From positions 28,087-92,086 of the forward strand of contig DXAK01000027.1 of assembly GCA_019117065.1 (NCBI GenBank): a stretch of 64,000 nt of DNA, given 5' to 3'. Below the pieces are notes generated by a model that worked only from the letters and a program-made list of their open reading frames with translations, had not been told where the DNA came from and made no database searches. The stretch is from Candidatus Mediterraneibacter pullicola (GTDB lineage Bacteria; Bacillota; Clostridia; Lachnospirales; Lachnospiraceae). Shown here piece by piece: positions 33,657 to 42,219 of the stretch; positions within the stretch are counted from its first letter, which is position 1, and every line of letters starts with the position of its first letter. The position numbers were made by a program, and so were the translations under genes.

Positions 33657-35909
33657 ATGAAGATTCAGGCAAGATTAGAGGAATATCTCGGGAAACCAAT
33701 ATCGCGGGCTTCCGATAAGGAGATTTATAACGGACTGCTCACCATCGTTCAAGATATGGCATCAAAAAAGGAACGCACAGACAGTAAGAAAAAGCTGTAC
33801 TATATCTCGGCGGAGTTTCTGATCGGGAAGCTGCTTTCCAACAATATGATCAATCTGGGCATCTATCAAGAAGTCAAGGAAATGCTGGAGAGCAACGGCA
33901 AGGATATCTGTGCAATTGAGGAAGCAGAACCGGAACCATCCCTTGGAAACGGAGGACTTGGAAGACTGGCAGCATGTTTCCTTGATTCTATCGCCACGTT
34001 GGGGCTTGCAGGAGACGGAATCGGGCTGAACTACCATCTTGGGCTTTTTAAGCAGGAGTTTGAGAATCATCTTCAGAAAGAGACTCCTAACCCATGGATC
34101 GAGGAAAAGTCGTGGCTTAAGAAGACAGAGACTGTATATCCGGTTGAATTTAAAGGGCTGAAAGTCAACGCCCGGATGTATGATATCGAAGTGACAGGAT
34201 ATAACAATCAGACGAACAAGCTGCATCTTTTTGACCTTGATACGGTAGATGAGACAATCGTGGAAGAAGGGATCGATTTCAACAAAGAGGATATCAAGAA
34301 AAACCTAACCCTTTTCCTCTACCCAGACGATAGCGATGAGCAAGGGCGACTGTTGCGTATCTATCAGCAGTACCTCATGGTCAGCGCAGGGGCTCAGCTC
34401 ATCCTTGACGAGTGCGTGGCGAAGGGCAGCAGCTTATATGATCTGCCGGAATATGCAGTGATTCAGATTAACGATACGCATCCTACCATGGTTATTCCGG
34501 AACTGATCCGCCTGCTCGTGGAGCGGGGGCTGGATATGGACGATGCCATCGGCGTGGTGTCTAAGACTTGCGCATACACGAACCATACAATTCTTGCGGA
34601 AGCGCTGGAGAAATGGCCTGTACATTATCTGAAGAAGGTTGTGCCACAGCTCGTGCCTATTATTGAGATTTTAGACGATAAGGTGAGAAGAAAATTTGAC
34701 GATGAGAGTGTAGCCATCATTGATCGGAACGATACGGTCCACATGGCGCACATTGATATTCATTATGGATTTAGCGTAAATGGCGTAGCTGCCCTGCATA
34801 CAGAGATTCTGAAAAATTCTGAACTAAATAATTTTTACAGGATCTACCCGGAGAAGTTCAACAACAAGACAAACGGCATTACATTCCGCCGCTGGCTTAT
34901 TCATTGTAACCCTCAGCTTTCCCGTTTTCTTGACGAGACGATCGGGGAAGGGTATAAGAAAGATGCCGCAGAGCTTGAGAAACTGCTGCAATACAAAGAT
35001 GATAAGAAGATTCTCAGCCGGTTGCTTGAAATTAAGCATGAGAACAAAGAGGCATTGAGTCGTTATCTCATGGAGACACAAGGAGTTAAGATCAGCCCGG
35101 ATACGATTTTCGATATTCAGGTAAAACGCCTCCACGAGTACAAACGCCAGCAGCTTAACGCACTCTATATCATTGACAAATATCTGGAGATTAAGGCAGG
35201 CAAGAACCCGGCGGCTCCGGTAACAGCGATCTTCGGTGCGAAAGCAGCTCCGGCTTATGTGATCGCAAAGGATATTATTCATCTGATCCTCTGCCTTCAG
35301 GAAATCATTAACAATGATCCTGAGGTGAGCCCGTATCTCAAGGTCGTTATGGTAGAGAACTATAATGTGACAAAAGCTGGAAAACTGATTCCGGCATGCG
35401 ATATTTCCGAGCAGATCTCTCTCGCTTCTAAAGAGGCAAGCGGAACAGGGAATATGAAATTTATGCTCAATGGCGCTGTGACACTCGGAACACAGGACGG
35501 CGCGAACGTAGAGATCCACGAGGAAGTGGGAGACGATAATATTTTCGTGTTCGGCGCGTCCAGCGACGAGGTGATTGAACACTATGCAAAAGGCGACTAT
35601 GTATCAAAGGATTATTACGACAAGGATCCGGCGATCAAGGCGGCAGTGGATTTTATCACCAGCGAGGAAATGTTAAAAATCGGCTGCGAAGAGAATCTGA
35701 CAAGGTTGAAAAATGAGCTGATCAACAAGGACTGGTTCATGACTCTGCTTGACTTTGCCTCCTACAAAGAGGCGAAGGAGAAGGTGCTGGAAGCTTATGC
35801 CGACAAAGAGACATGGGCGAAGATGATGCTTGTAAATATTGCAAAAGCAGGATTTTTCTCTTCCGACAGAACGATTGAGGAGTATAATAGAGATGTATGG
35901 CATCTGTAG
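33657..35909 (+). CDS. glgP: Glycogen / maltodextrin phosphorylase
   Basis: PLP-dependent release of glucose-1-phosphate from alpha-glucans; 750 residues. Recognisable segments: [72 protein letters not shown], and the PLP-site region [19 protein letters not shown]. It is about 80 residues shorter than E. coli GlgP, as is common in Clostridia. AAAGGAG precedes the ATG. malQ follows by 39 nt, a normal pairing for maltodextrin breakdown. Confidence 0.96.
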   Translation: MKIQARLEEYLGKPISRASDKEIYNGLLTIVQDMASKKERTDSKKKLYYISAEFLIGKLLSNNMINLGIYQEVKEMLESNGKDICAIEEAEPEPSLGNGGLGRLAACFLDSIATLGLAGDGIGLNYHLGLFKQEFENHLQKETPNPWIEEKSWLKKTETVYPVEFKGLKVNARMYDIEVTGYNNQTNKLHLFDLDTVDETIVEEGIDFNKEDIKKNLTLFLYPDDSDEQGRLLRIYQQYLMVSAGAQLILDECVAKGSSLYDLPEYAVIQINDTHPTMVIPELIRLLVERGLDMDDAIGVVSKTCAYTNHTILAEALEKWPVHYLKKVVPQLVPIIEILDDKVRRKFDDESVAIIDRNDTVHMAHIDIHYGFSVNGVAALHTEILKNSELNNFYRIYPEKFNNKTNGITFRRWLIHCNPQLSRFLDETIGEGYKKDAAELEKLLQYKDDKKILSRLLEIKHENKEALSRYLMETQGVKISPDTIFDIQVKRLHEYKRQQLNALYIIDKYLEIKAGKNPAAPVTAIFGAKAAPAYVIAKDIIHLILCLQEIINNDPEVSPYLKVVMVENYNVTKAGKLIPACDISEQISLASKEASGTGNMKFMLNGAVTLGTQDGANVEIHEEVGDDNIFVFGASSDEVIEHYAKGDYVSKDYYDKDPAIKAAVDFITSEEMLKIGCEENLTRLKNELINKDWFMTLLDFASYKEAKEKVLEAYADKETWAKMMLVNIAKAGFFSSDRTIEEYNRDVWHL

Positions 35910-35948
35910 ATCGGGATTGACTAAGTGAAAAGCAAGGAGAAAGAAAGA

Positions 35949-37430
35949 ATGAAAAGAGCAAGCGGAATCTTATTACCCGTGTTTTCCCTGCCGTCAGAGT
36001 ATGGGATTGGATGTTTTTCCAAAGAAGCTTATGAGTTTGTGGATATGTTGAAAGAAGCAGGGCAGAGTTATTGGCAGATCCTGCCGCTTGGACCGACTGG
36101 TTACGGAGACTCTCCGTACCAGTCTTTCTCCACATATGCAGGAAATCCCTATTTTGTCGATTTAGGAACATTGACAGAAGAAGGGCTTCTGACAGAGAAT
36201 GAGTGCAGAGGATATGATTTCGGGACTTCGGAAGGCTGCATTGATTATGAAAAAGTTTACCGATCCAGATTTAAGGTGCTGGAAAAGGCGTTTGAGCGTT
36301 TTAACGAGAATGAAGAATATGACCGATTTGTACAAAATAATGCTTTCTGGCTTGACGATTACAGCCTGTATATGGCGGTCAAAGACAAAAATGGGGGCGT
36401 AAGCTGGAATGAGTGGGAAGAACCGCTGAAAAACCGCGAGGAGCAGGCGCTTGAGGCGGCACGCCGAGAACTTGACCGGGAGATTCGGTTCTATAAATTC
36501 CAGCAGTATCAGTTTGACAGACAGTGGAAGAAACTTCACGCTTACGCCAACAGTCAGGGAGTGAAGATCATCGGTGATATTCCGATTTATGTAGCGTTTG
36601 ACAGCGCGGACACATGGGCGGCACCAGAGATGTTTCAGTTCGATGAGAATAACGAGCCCACTGGTGTGGCAGGATGTCCGCCGGACGCATTTTCCGCTAC
36701 GGGACAGCTCTGGGGCAATCCGCTTTATGATTGGGAATACCACAAAAACACAGGGTACGAATGGTGGATCAGAAGAATTGAATACTGCTTGAAATTGTAC
36801 GATGTGGTGAGGATCGATCATTTCCGGGGATTTGACGAGTATTATTCGATCCCGTATGGGGAAACGACTGCGGTAAATGGAAGCTGGATGCCCGGGCCGG
36901 GGATGGAGCTTTTTAAGGCGGTCGAGGCAGAACTCGGGAAACCAGAGATCATTGCCGAGGACTTGGGATTCCTTACTCCGAGTGTGCTAAAACTGCTGCA
37001 CGACAGCGGATTCCCGGGGATGAAAGTACTTCAGTTTGCATTTGACGCAAGAGAATCATCCAATTATCTGCCTCATACGTATCCGGAAAACTGTGTGGTA
37101 TATACAGGTACCCACGATAATGATACGACAAGGGGATGGTATCATGAGGTTGGCAAAGAAGCGAGAGATTTCGCTAAAGAATACATGTGCAAACCGCGTT
37201 TGGATGAGGATTCACTTACGCAAGATTTTATTGCTATGGCGATGGGAAGCGTTGCCAGTCTGTGCGTAATCCCTATTCAGGACTATCTGGGGCTTGGCAG
37301 TGAAGCGCGTATCAATATACCGTCCACGCTTGGCGGGAACTGGGTATGGCGGCTGAAAAAGGGACAGTTTGGCAAAGAGGCAGTCAGCGAGATCGCACGA
37401 GTGACAAAGTTGTATGGAAGACTGCCTTAA
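35949..37430 (+). CDS. malQ: 4-alpha-glucanotransferase (amylomaltase)
   Basis: GH77 enzyme rearranging maltodextrins, 493 residues. It begins RASGILLPVFSLPSEYGIGC. Catalytic nucleophile Asp lies in VRIDHFRGFDEYYSIP, acid/base Glu in IIAEDLGFLTP, and stabilising Asp in YTGTHDNDTTRGW. ATG 35949 follows AAGGAG; a GTG at 35925 is in frame upstream. Works with GlgP: MalQ lengthens dextrins that the phosphorylase then shortens. Confidence 0.97.
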   Translation: MKRASGILLPVFSLPSEYGIGCFSKEAYEFVDMLKEAGQSYWQILPLGPTGYGDSPYQSFSTYAGNPYFVDLGTLTEEGLLTENECRGYDFGTSEGCIDYEKVYRSRFKVLEKAFERFNENEEYDRFVQNNAFWLDDYSLYMAVKDKNGGVSWNEWEEPLKNREEQALEAARRELDREIRFYKFQQYQFDRQWKKLHAYANSQGVKIIGDIPIYVAFDSADTWAAPEMFQFDENNEPTGVAGCPPDAFSATGQLWGNPLYDWEYHKNTGYEWWIRRIEYCLKLYDVVRIDHFRGFDEYYSIPYGETTAVNGSWMPGPGMELFKAVEAELGKPEIIAEDLGFLTPSVLKLLHDSGFPGMKVLQFAFDARESSNYLPHTYPENCVVYTGTHDNDTTRGWYHEVGKEARDFAKEYMCKPRLDEDSLTQDFIAMAMGSVASLCVIPIQDYLGLGSEARINIPSTLGGNWVWRLKKGQFGKEAVSEIARVTKLYGRLP

Positions 37431-37473
37431 AAGGAGAAAACACCATTTTGTGCGTTGGCTTACATACGAGGAA

Positions 37474-39663
37474 TTATAGGATCTGTTTGTCGGGCAGAAA
37501 TAAATTCTTTCCAGATAAAGCTGCGCGTATTGTATCTCTGTGCTTCTGAGACAAACAAAATATTTCCATGATATCGTTGTCAAGTTCTTCATACAGACCA
37601 CAAATGTCTTCTGATGAATTCAGGATGTGGTCTGTTTTTTTGACAATTTTTCTTTGCCTTTCCGCACTTATTGCTGGTATGGGCATGGATTCAATGTGAG
37701 AGCGCAGGAGCTTAACCGAATTAAATTTTTTATTTATAAAAAAGGCGGACACACGGGAATTTAAAACAGCCAGCACATATTTTATATCCATACCCTCAAT
37801 CTGAGGAATCAAAATGTTGCAGCTGTTTAGTGAAAGCGTCTGACAGTTATCATATGCGAAGACAGGGACTTCGCAGATAAACCGATAAAGAAGCTTTTCT
37901 TCTGCCCGGTACATTTCCTCAGATGCAACCTGCTGGAAAGCATTCGGAGTAAACTGGATATAGTTATTTATGTCCTTTATAGAGTATCTGAAGATATCGC
38001 TGCCTTTAAGAACAGTCTCAAAACCATCTTCCTTTTTGTCTCTGATGTATTTTTTATTATTGCCGGTTACGATCCCTAGGGCAAACTTTGCGTTGCATGC
38101 AAGGTACCTGGCGTCCGGCACAGAATCAATGGCATACAGGCAGTCATATTCGTCGTCATTCATATGAAACGAAAATTCGGAAGCGTTGATTTCCCTGTTT
38201 TTACTGATCGTAAATTCCTTATTCTCAAACAGAACCCTGCACTGTTTTGTTTGTCCTTGTCCGTCTTTCTGAAGACCTAATATAATGGCTGGGCATTGAA
38301 CACCTGAAAAAACATTACCCAGATAAGAAACAAATTTAAACGATGTACTGCTTCGCATCAATTCCCTTGCCCGCAAATGGGAATTTACGCTTAATACCGC
38401 TTTGGGAACTATATACGCCAGATATCCGTTTTCTGTAAGCAATGAAAGACCTTTTTCAATGAATAGGTCATAGGATTCCGAGCCTTTTTGTTTTGCCGTA
38501 CGGTAGTGTTTTATAAGATATGCCGTTTCTTCTTTGGAAAAAGTATATCCCCACGGCGGGTTCCCTAATACGATAGAAAAGGTTTTGGAAAATGTGTCTT
38601 CTAAAGTGTTTCCGCAGACGAACTGTGTATCCAATTGTTCCTTAGACAAATCCTGATTTAGAAGAAACACATTGATCCGGGTAAGGAGAATACTGATTTC
38701 ATCGATATCCTGCCCGTATAAATTGCTTGCGTTTACGCCTTTTCCAAGAAGTCCTATAAGGAAATTGCCTGTCCCGCAGCAGGGATCGCAGATTGTCTGA
38801 TCTTTAAAATCAAGGCAGGCAGATAAGCTGTCAATTAACATATTGACAGTTCCAGCCGGGGTATAGTAAGCGCCTGTCTGCTTGCGATGTCCCAGATCCC
38901 GCAGAGAAAGATAAATGAATCCAAGGGTATCTTCTGATGAAACAAACTGTATCTGGTAATCGAAAACCGGGCTTATTCTGCAAAGATCTATGCTTCCTAT
39001 ATTGATATTATTGAGCAAATCAGAAATCAAAGCATTAAATACGCTGTTATCAGAGACAGGTGTTTGTCTCTGCATCCATTTTCTGTCCGATGAGACTTTA
39101 CCGCCACATTGACGGTAAAGCTGAATTGCAAAGTGCGCCAGTATTATTCTTAGTTCTGCCTCTGAAATATGCTCGTAAGAATCTAAGATTTTTCCGATAG
39201 TCTCATGATTGTTTCCATTGGTAATGTAATCCTTATACAGAGCCTTTCCGCTTACGTTTTTTTTGTTGCGGCGGCTTTTCAGGAGGCTGCTGCCATTTTT
39301 AATCTCTGCAAGAAGATGTTCAATATATGCCTTGGAAAATGTCCCGCTGTCACTGTCCATGCGCAATTTTCCAAGCCTGACCCAGTTTTTTGCTGTTGCC
39401 GAAGAGATGGAGAGCAGATCGCAGACCTCTTCCATTGTTAATCTTTTAGAATCAGATTTTCCATGATTCCCGGAAGATGGAATCTCATCATCCGTCACAG
39501 GGCGTTTTCTTCTTCTGTCCGCAGGTTTCCGGGCATCGTCTGGAATCAGCCATACACCGCTGACCATATTTGCGCCCTCGATACGTCCTTGCTCACATAA
39601 GATTTGCACTCGCCTTTTCGATATATTAAACTTTTTTGCAGCGTCAGACACAGATATATACAT
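37474..39663 (-). CDS. Solitary N6-adenine DNA methyltransferase with N-terminal helix-turn-helix motifs
   Basis: A 729-residue protein. Methylase motif I is DPCCGTGNFLIGLLG (near residue 291) and motif IV is NPPW (in IVLGNPPWGYTF, near 367), which define a gamma-type N6-adenine methyltransferase of the Eco57I/TaqI kind. The C-terminal third (from about 470) resembles a target-recognition domain. The N terminus is unusual: two excisionase/MerR-like helix-turn-helix stretches, VSDAAKKFNISKRRVQILCE and LTMEEVCDLLSISSATAKNW, separated by a basic linker. No PD-ExK nuclease motif was seen and no restriction gene is adjacent. Target sequence unknown. Confidence 0.88.
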   Translation of the reverse strand: MYISVSDAAKKFNISKRRVQILCEQGRIEGANMVSGVWLIPDDARKPADRRRKRPVTDDEIPSSGNHGKSDSKRLTMEEVCDLLSISSATAKNWVRLGKLRMDSDSGTFSKAYIEHLLAEIKNGSSLLKSRRNKKNVSGKALYKDYITNGNNHETIGKILDSYEHISEAELRIILAHFAIQLYRQCGGKVSSDRKWMQRQTPVSDNSVFNALISDLLNNINIGSIDLCRISPVFDYQIQFVSSEDTLGFIYLSLRDLGHRKQTGAYYTPAGTVNMLIDSLSACLDFKDQTICDPCCGTGNFLIGLLGKGVNASNLYGQDIDEISILLTRINVFLLNQDLSKEQLDTQFVCGNTLEDTFSKTFSIVLGNPPWGYTFSKEETAYLIKHYRTAKQKGSESYDLFIEKGLSLLTENGYLAYIVPKAVLSVNSHLRARELMRSSTSFKFVSYLGNVFSGVQCPAIILGLQKDGQGQTKQCRVLFENKEFTISKNREINASEFSFHMNDDEYDCLYAIDSVPDARYLACNAKFALGIVTGNNKKYIRDKKEDGFETVLKGSDIFRYSIKDINNYIQFTPNAFQQVASEEMYRAEEKLLYRFICEVPVFAYDNCQTLSLNSCNILIPQIEGMDIKYVLAVLNSRVSAFFINKKFNSVKLLRSHIESMPIPAISAERQRKIVKKTDHILNSSEDICGLYEELDNDIMEIFCLSQKHRDTIRAALSGKNLFLPDKQIL

Positions 39664-39697
39664 GGAAATACTCCGTTCACTTCTATTTAATGATTAT

Positions 39698-39726
39698 ATT
39701 ATGGTCTGTTGTGCGAATAATGTCAA
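39698..39726 (-). promoter_or_regulatory. Promoter of the methyltransferase gene
   Basis: On the minus strand TTGACA (39726-39721), spacer 17 nt, CATAAT (39703-39698), about 35 nt before the ATG at 39663. Confidence 0.75.
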
Positions 39727-39770
39727 TGTCATTAATTGTTTTTGATCCATGCCGAAAATAAGAAGTTCTA

Positions 39771-39822
39771 AAAGCCGTATCAGAACGCAAAACTTTAAGT
39801 AAGAGTGTTCTGATACGGCTTT
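39771..39822 (-). terminator. Terminator downstream of spoVAC
   Basis: AAAGCCGTATCAGAAC (39771-39786) pairs perfectly with GTTCTGATACGGCTTT (39807-39822). On the minus strand the stem ends in GGCTTTTAG, and no plus-strand gene precedes it, so it most likely ends the spoVAC transcript. Confidence 0.85.
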
Positions 39823-39865
39823 TGGAATGTAAGTTATCTATGTCAGAAAGGTATATTTTGCGAAC

Positions 39866-40327
39866 CTATTTTATCAGAGTTCCCAGCCAGTATAGAAGTC
39901 CCAGCCCCCAGCTTGTGAAAATTCCATATAGGATAACAGGACCTGCGATCGTAAAAATTTTGCATCCAATGCCGAAAACCTGCCCTTCCTTCTTGTATTC
40001 GATTGCCGGGGCAGCGACAGAATTGGCGAACCCGGTAATGGGTACGAGAGCTCCGGCGCCGCCCCATTTGGCAAGCTGGGGATAGATCCCGGTTCCGGTC
40101 AGGATCACGCTGAGCAAAACAAGCAGCATGGAAGTCCAGCCACTGCAATCGTCTTTACTGAGATTCTGAAGTTCACAGTAGTGATAGAATACTTGCCCGA
40201 TAACGCAGATTGTTCCACCTGTAAGAAAGGCCTTGATCATGTTAAGCCATACATTATGTTGGGGAGTTTTCTGCTTGACATATTGTTCATATTGCTTTTC
40301 CTGCTTTATTTTTTGTATCTTATCCAT
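39866..40327 (-). CDS. spoVAC: Stage V sporulation protein AC
   Basis: Membrane protein of the spore inner membrane, 153 residues with about four hydrophobic segments; needed for dipicolinic acid movement and, in Bacillus, a mechanosensitive channel in germination. Typical stretches: NMIKAFLTGGTICVIGQ, GTGIYPQLAKWGGAGALVPI and TGFANSVAAPAIEYKKEG. On the minus strand AAAGGAG precedes ATG 40327; the frame is open to 40435. In most spore formers spoVAC, spoVAD and spoVAE run in one direction; here spoVAC is transcribed away from the other two. Confidence 0.95.
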   Translation of the reverse strand: MDKIQKIKQEKQYEQYVKQKTPQHNVWLNMIKAFLTGGTICVIGQVFYHYCELQNLSKDDCSGWTSMLLVLLSVILTGTGIYPQLAKWGGAGALVPITGFANSVAAPAIEYKKEGQVFGIGCKIFTIAGPVILYGIFTSWGLGLLYWLGTLIK

Positions 40328-40377
40328 TAAGAAAATCTCCTTTTTGTTCAGGCTTGCACGCCTGAATCTATTTTTTA

Positions 40378-40406
40378 TAGTATCTGGAATTCTCCGCGAA
40401 ATATAC
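40378..40406 (-). promoter_or_regulatory. Candidate sigma-G promoter of spoVAC
   Basis: On the minus strand GTATA (40406-40402), 17-nt spacer, GATACTA (40384-40378), resembling the sigma-G pattern GHATR-N17/18-CATNHTA with one mismatch. Confidence 0.55.
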
Positions 40407-40408
40407 CC

Positions 40409-40437
40409 GCATATTTTGGGTGGATTTGCACACAATA
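40409..40437 (+). promoter_or_regulatory. Candidate sigma-G promoter of spoVAD-spoVAE
   Basis: GCATA (40409-40413), 17-nt spacer, CACAATA (40431-40437): one mismatch to the sigma-G pattern. It lies back to back with the spoVAC promoter; the two -35 elements are 2 nt apart. Confidence 0.55.
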
Positions 40438-40488
40438 ATTTACAGAAACAGACAAAACGGCCTGTAAAAAGAGAAGTGAGGATAAAAT

Positions 40489-41559
40489 ATGGATCAGATC
40501 ATAAAAGGAAGCCAGAGCCTGCTGTTCAGAAATGCTCCCTACCTTATCAGCGCCGGATCTGTGGTAGGGAGCAAGGAGGCGGAAGGGCCTCTGGGGAAAT
40601 TATTTGACATGACAAATGAAGACGACCTGTTCGGGGCGGAAACATGGGAGGAGGCAGAGAGTGTCATGCAGAAGGAGGCGTGCGTGCTCGCGATTGGAAA
40701 AGCCCATGTAAATGTGGAGGATATCCGCTATCTGTTCGGAGGTGATCTGCTCCGGCAGGGAATCGCCACATCTATGGGGGTGGAGGGACTGCAGATTCCT
40801 ATGTTCGGACTGTACGGAGCGTGCTCTACCTCGGGAGAAGCGTTGGCCCTGGCGGCGATGAGCGCCGCGGCGGGGTATGGCAGATACATGCTGGCAGTCA
40901 CGTCCAGTCATTTTGGGAGCGCGGAAAAAGAGTTCCGTTTCCCGCTAGGATATGCGTCTCAGAGACCGCTTTCGGCCCACTGGACAGTGACAGGCAGCGG
41001 CGCATTCCTTGTGGGAGCACAAGGCGAGCTGCAAAACAATGAAATACAAAATAAGGCGATACAGGAAGGGACAAAGAAAAGCCATGTAAGGATCGCCGGA
41101 GTGACAGTCGGAAAAATCGTGGATTATGGATTGAAGGATTCCCAGAATATGGGAGCCTGCATGGCGCCGGCAGCCATGGATACGATTGTACAGAATTTTA
41201 CGGATATGGGGCGGACTGAGGCAGATTACGACCGCATCATTACCGGAGACCTCGGATATGTGGGACAGTCCATCTTGTTTGATCTGGTGCAAGCTAAAGG
41301 GTACGATATCCGTGAAAAACATATGGATTGCGGAATGACGATCTACGATCAGGAGACACAGGACACTCACGCGGGAGGAAGCGGCTGTGGCTGTGCGGCG
41401 GTGACGCTGGCATCGTATGTATTGCCAAAGGTCGAAAAAGGCGAGTGGAAAAGAGTGCTTTTTGTGCCCACGGGCGCGCTTATGTCTACTGTGAGTTTTA
41501 ATGAGGGAGCAAGTGTTCCGGGAATTGCCCACGGGATTGTGATCGAACATTGCGGGTAG
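40489..41559 (+). CDS. spoVAD: Stage V sporulation protein AD
   Basis: Thiolase-fold protein of the SpoVA complex, 356 residues, which binds dipicolinic acid for its uptake into the forespore. Typical stretches: LFRNAPYLISAGSVVGSKEA, FGLYGACSTSGEALALAAMS (a thiolase-like Cys position), GDLGYVGQSILFDL and HAGGSGCGCAAVTLASYVL. The ATG follows GTGAGGATAAAAT. spoVAE follows by 65 nt. Confidence 0.97.
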   Translation: MDQIIKGSQSLLFRNAPYLISAGSVVGSKEAEGPLGKLFDMTNEDDLFGAETWEEAESVMQKEACVLAIGKAHVNVEDIRYLFGGDLLRQGIATSMGVEGLQIPMFGLYGACSTSGEALALAAMSAAAGYGRYMLAVTSSHFGSAEKEFRFPLGYASQRPLSAHWTVTGSGAFLVGAQGELQNNEIQNKAIQEGTKKSHVRIAGVTVGKIVDYGLKDSQNMGACMAPAAMDTIVQNFTDMGRTEADYDRIITGDLGYVGQSILFDLVQAKGYDIREKHMDCGMTIYDQETQDTHAGGSGCGCAAVTLASYVLPKVEKGEWKRVLFVPTGALMSTVSFNEGASVPGIAHGIVIEHCG

Positions 41560-41624
41560 TAATATTGGCGTTTTATCCGCATCTGTGACAGGAAAATGAT
41601 GAATAAACAGAAAGGAAAAATTTT

Positions 41625-41981
41625 ATGGACTATGTAAAAGCGTTTATTATCGGAGGGCTGATCTGTGCGGTTGTACAGATCCTGCTGGATCGGACGAAAC
41701 TAATGCCGGGCAGGGTTATGGTACTCCTTGTGTGTGCGGGAGCAGTGCTCGGTTTCTGCGGGATATACAAGCCCTTTCAGGAATTTGCCGGTTCGGGAGC
41801 CAGTGTGCCGCTGCTGGGATTTGGAAATGTACTCTGGCAGGGGGTAAAAGAGGCAGTTGACAAAAATGGTTTTATCGGTGTATTCATGGGAGGATTTAAA
41901 GCGGGAGCGGTGGGCATATCGGCAGCCTTGATCTTTGGATATATTGCATCCTTTATTTTTGAACCAAAGATGAAAAAGTGA
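41625..41981 (+). CDS. spoVAE: Stage V sporulation protein AE
   Basis: Small membrane protein of 118 residues with three to four hydrophobic segments. It begins DYVKAFIIGGLICAVVQIL and contains FAGSGASVPLLGFGNVLWQG, the same glycine-rich pattern seen in SpoVAC. AGAAAGGAAA precedes the ATG. It forms the membrane channel with SpoVAC in the spore inner membrane. Confidence 0.95.
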   Translation: MDYVKAFIIGGLICAVVQILLDRTKLMPGRVMVLLVCAGAVLGFCGIYKPFQEFAGSGASVPLLGFGNVLWQGVKEAVDKNGFIGVFMGGFKAGAVGISAALIFGYIASFIFEPKMKK

Positions 41982-42031
41982 TTAGAGATAAAATAAGGGA
42001 GCAGGACATATGTAAAAGAGAAACCGCTGGC

Positions 42032-42061
42032 TTGACAGAGTATGCTCTGAAATGATATTAT
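42032..42061 (+). promoter_or_regulatory. Promoter of the glmS leader
   Basis: TTGACA at 42032-42037, spacer 18 nt, TATTAT at 42056-42061. Transcription from here would cross the hairpin at 42121-42166 before reaching glmS. Confidence 0.7.
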
Positions 42062-42120
42062 GTGTGTCGAAGTGTAGTAGGCAGCTTTTGAAATGTAAGG
42101 GGATTAAGGCGTTTTGTTGA

Positions 42121-42166
42121 GTGGTAAAATTTTCTAAAGGGAAAAGAAGATTTTATCACTTTTTCT
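42121..42166 (+). terminator. Strong terminator-like hairpin inside the glmS leader
   Basis: GTGGTAAAATTTTCT pairs with AGAAGATTTTATCAC over 15 bp with two G-T pairs, a 9-nt AAAGGGAAA loop, then TTTTTC. It may end the spoVAD-spoVAE message or act as an attenuator for glmS. A second small hairpin (CCGGATATGATCCGG, near 42174) follows. Confidence 0.8.
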
Positions 42167-42219
42167 ATTTCTGCCGGATATGATCCGGACAGATATACCA
42201 AAAAGGAGGAAATCATATT

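Noticed and set aside
41982..42219. glmS ribozyme upstream of glmS
   Set aside because: The conserved ribozyme core (AGCGCC-type start and the GAGG-rich pseudoknot region) was not found; only a promoter, a terminator-like hairpin and a small second hairpin are present.
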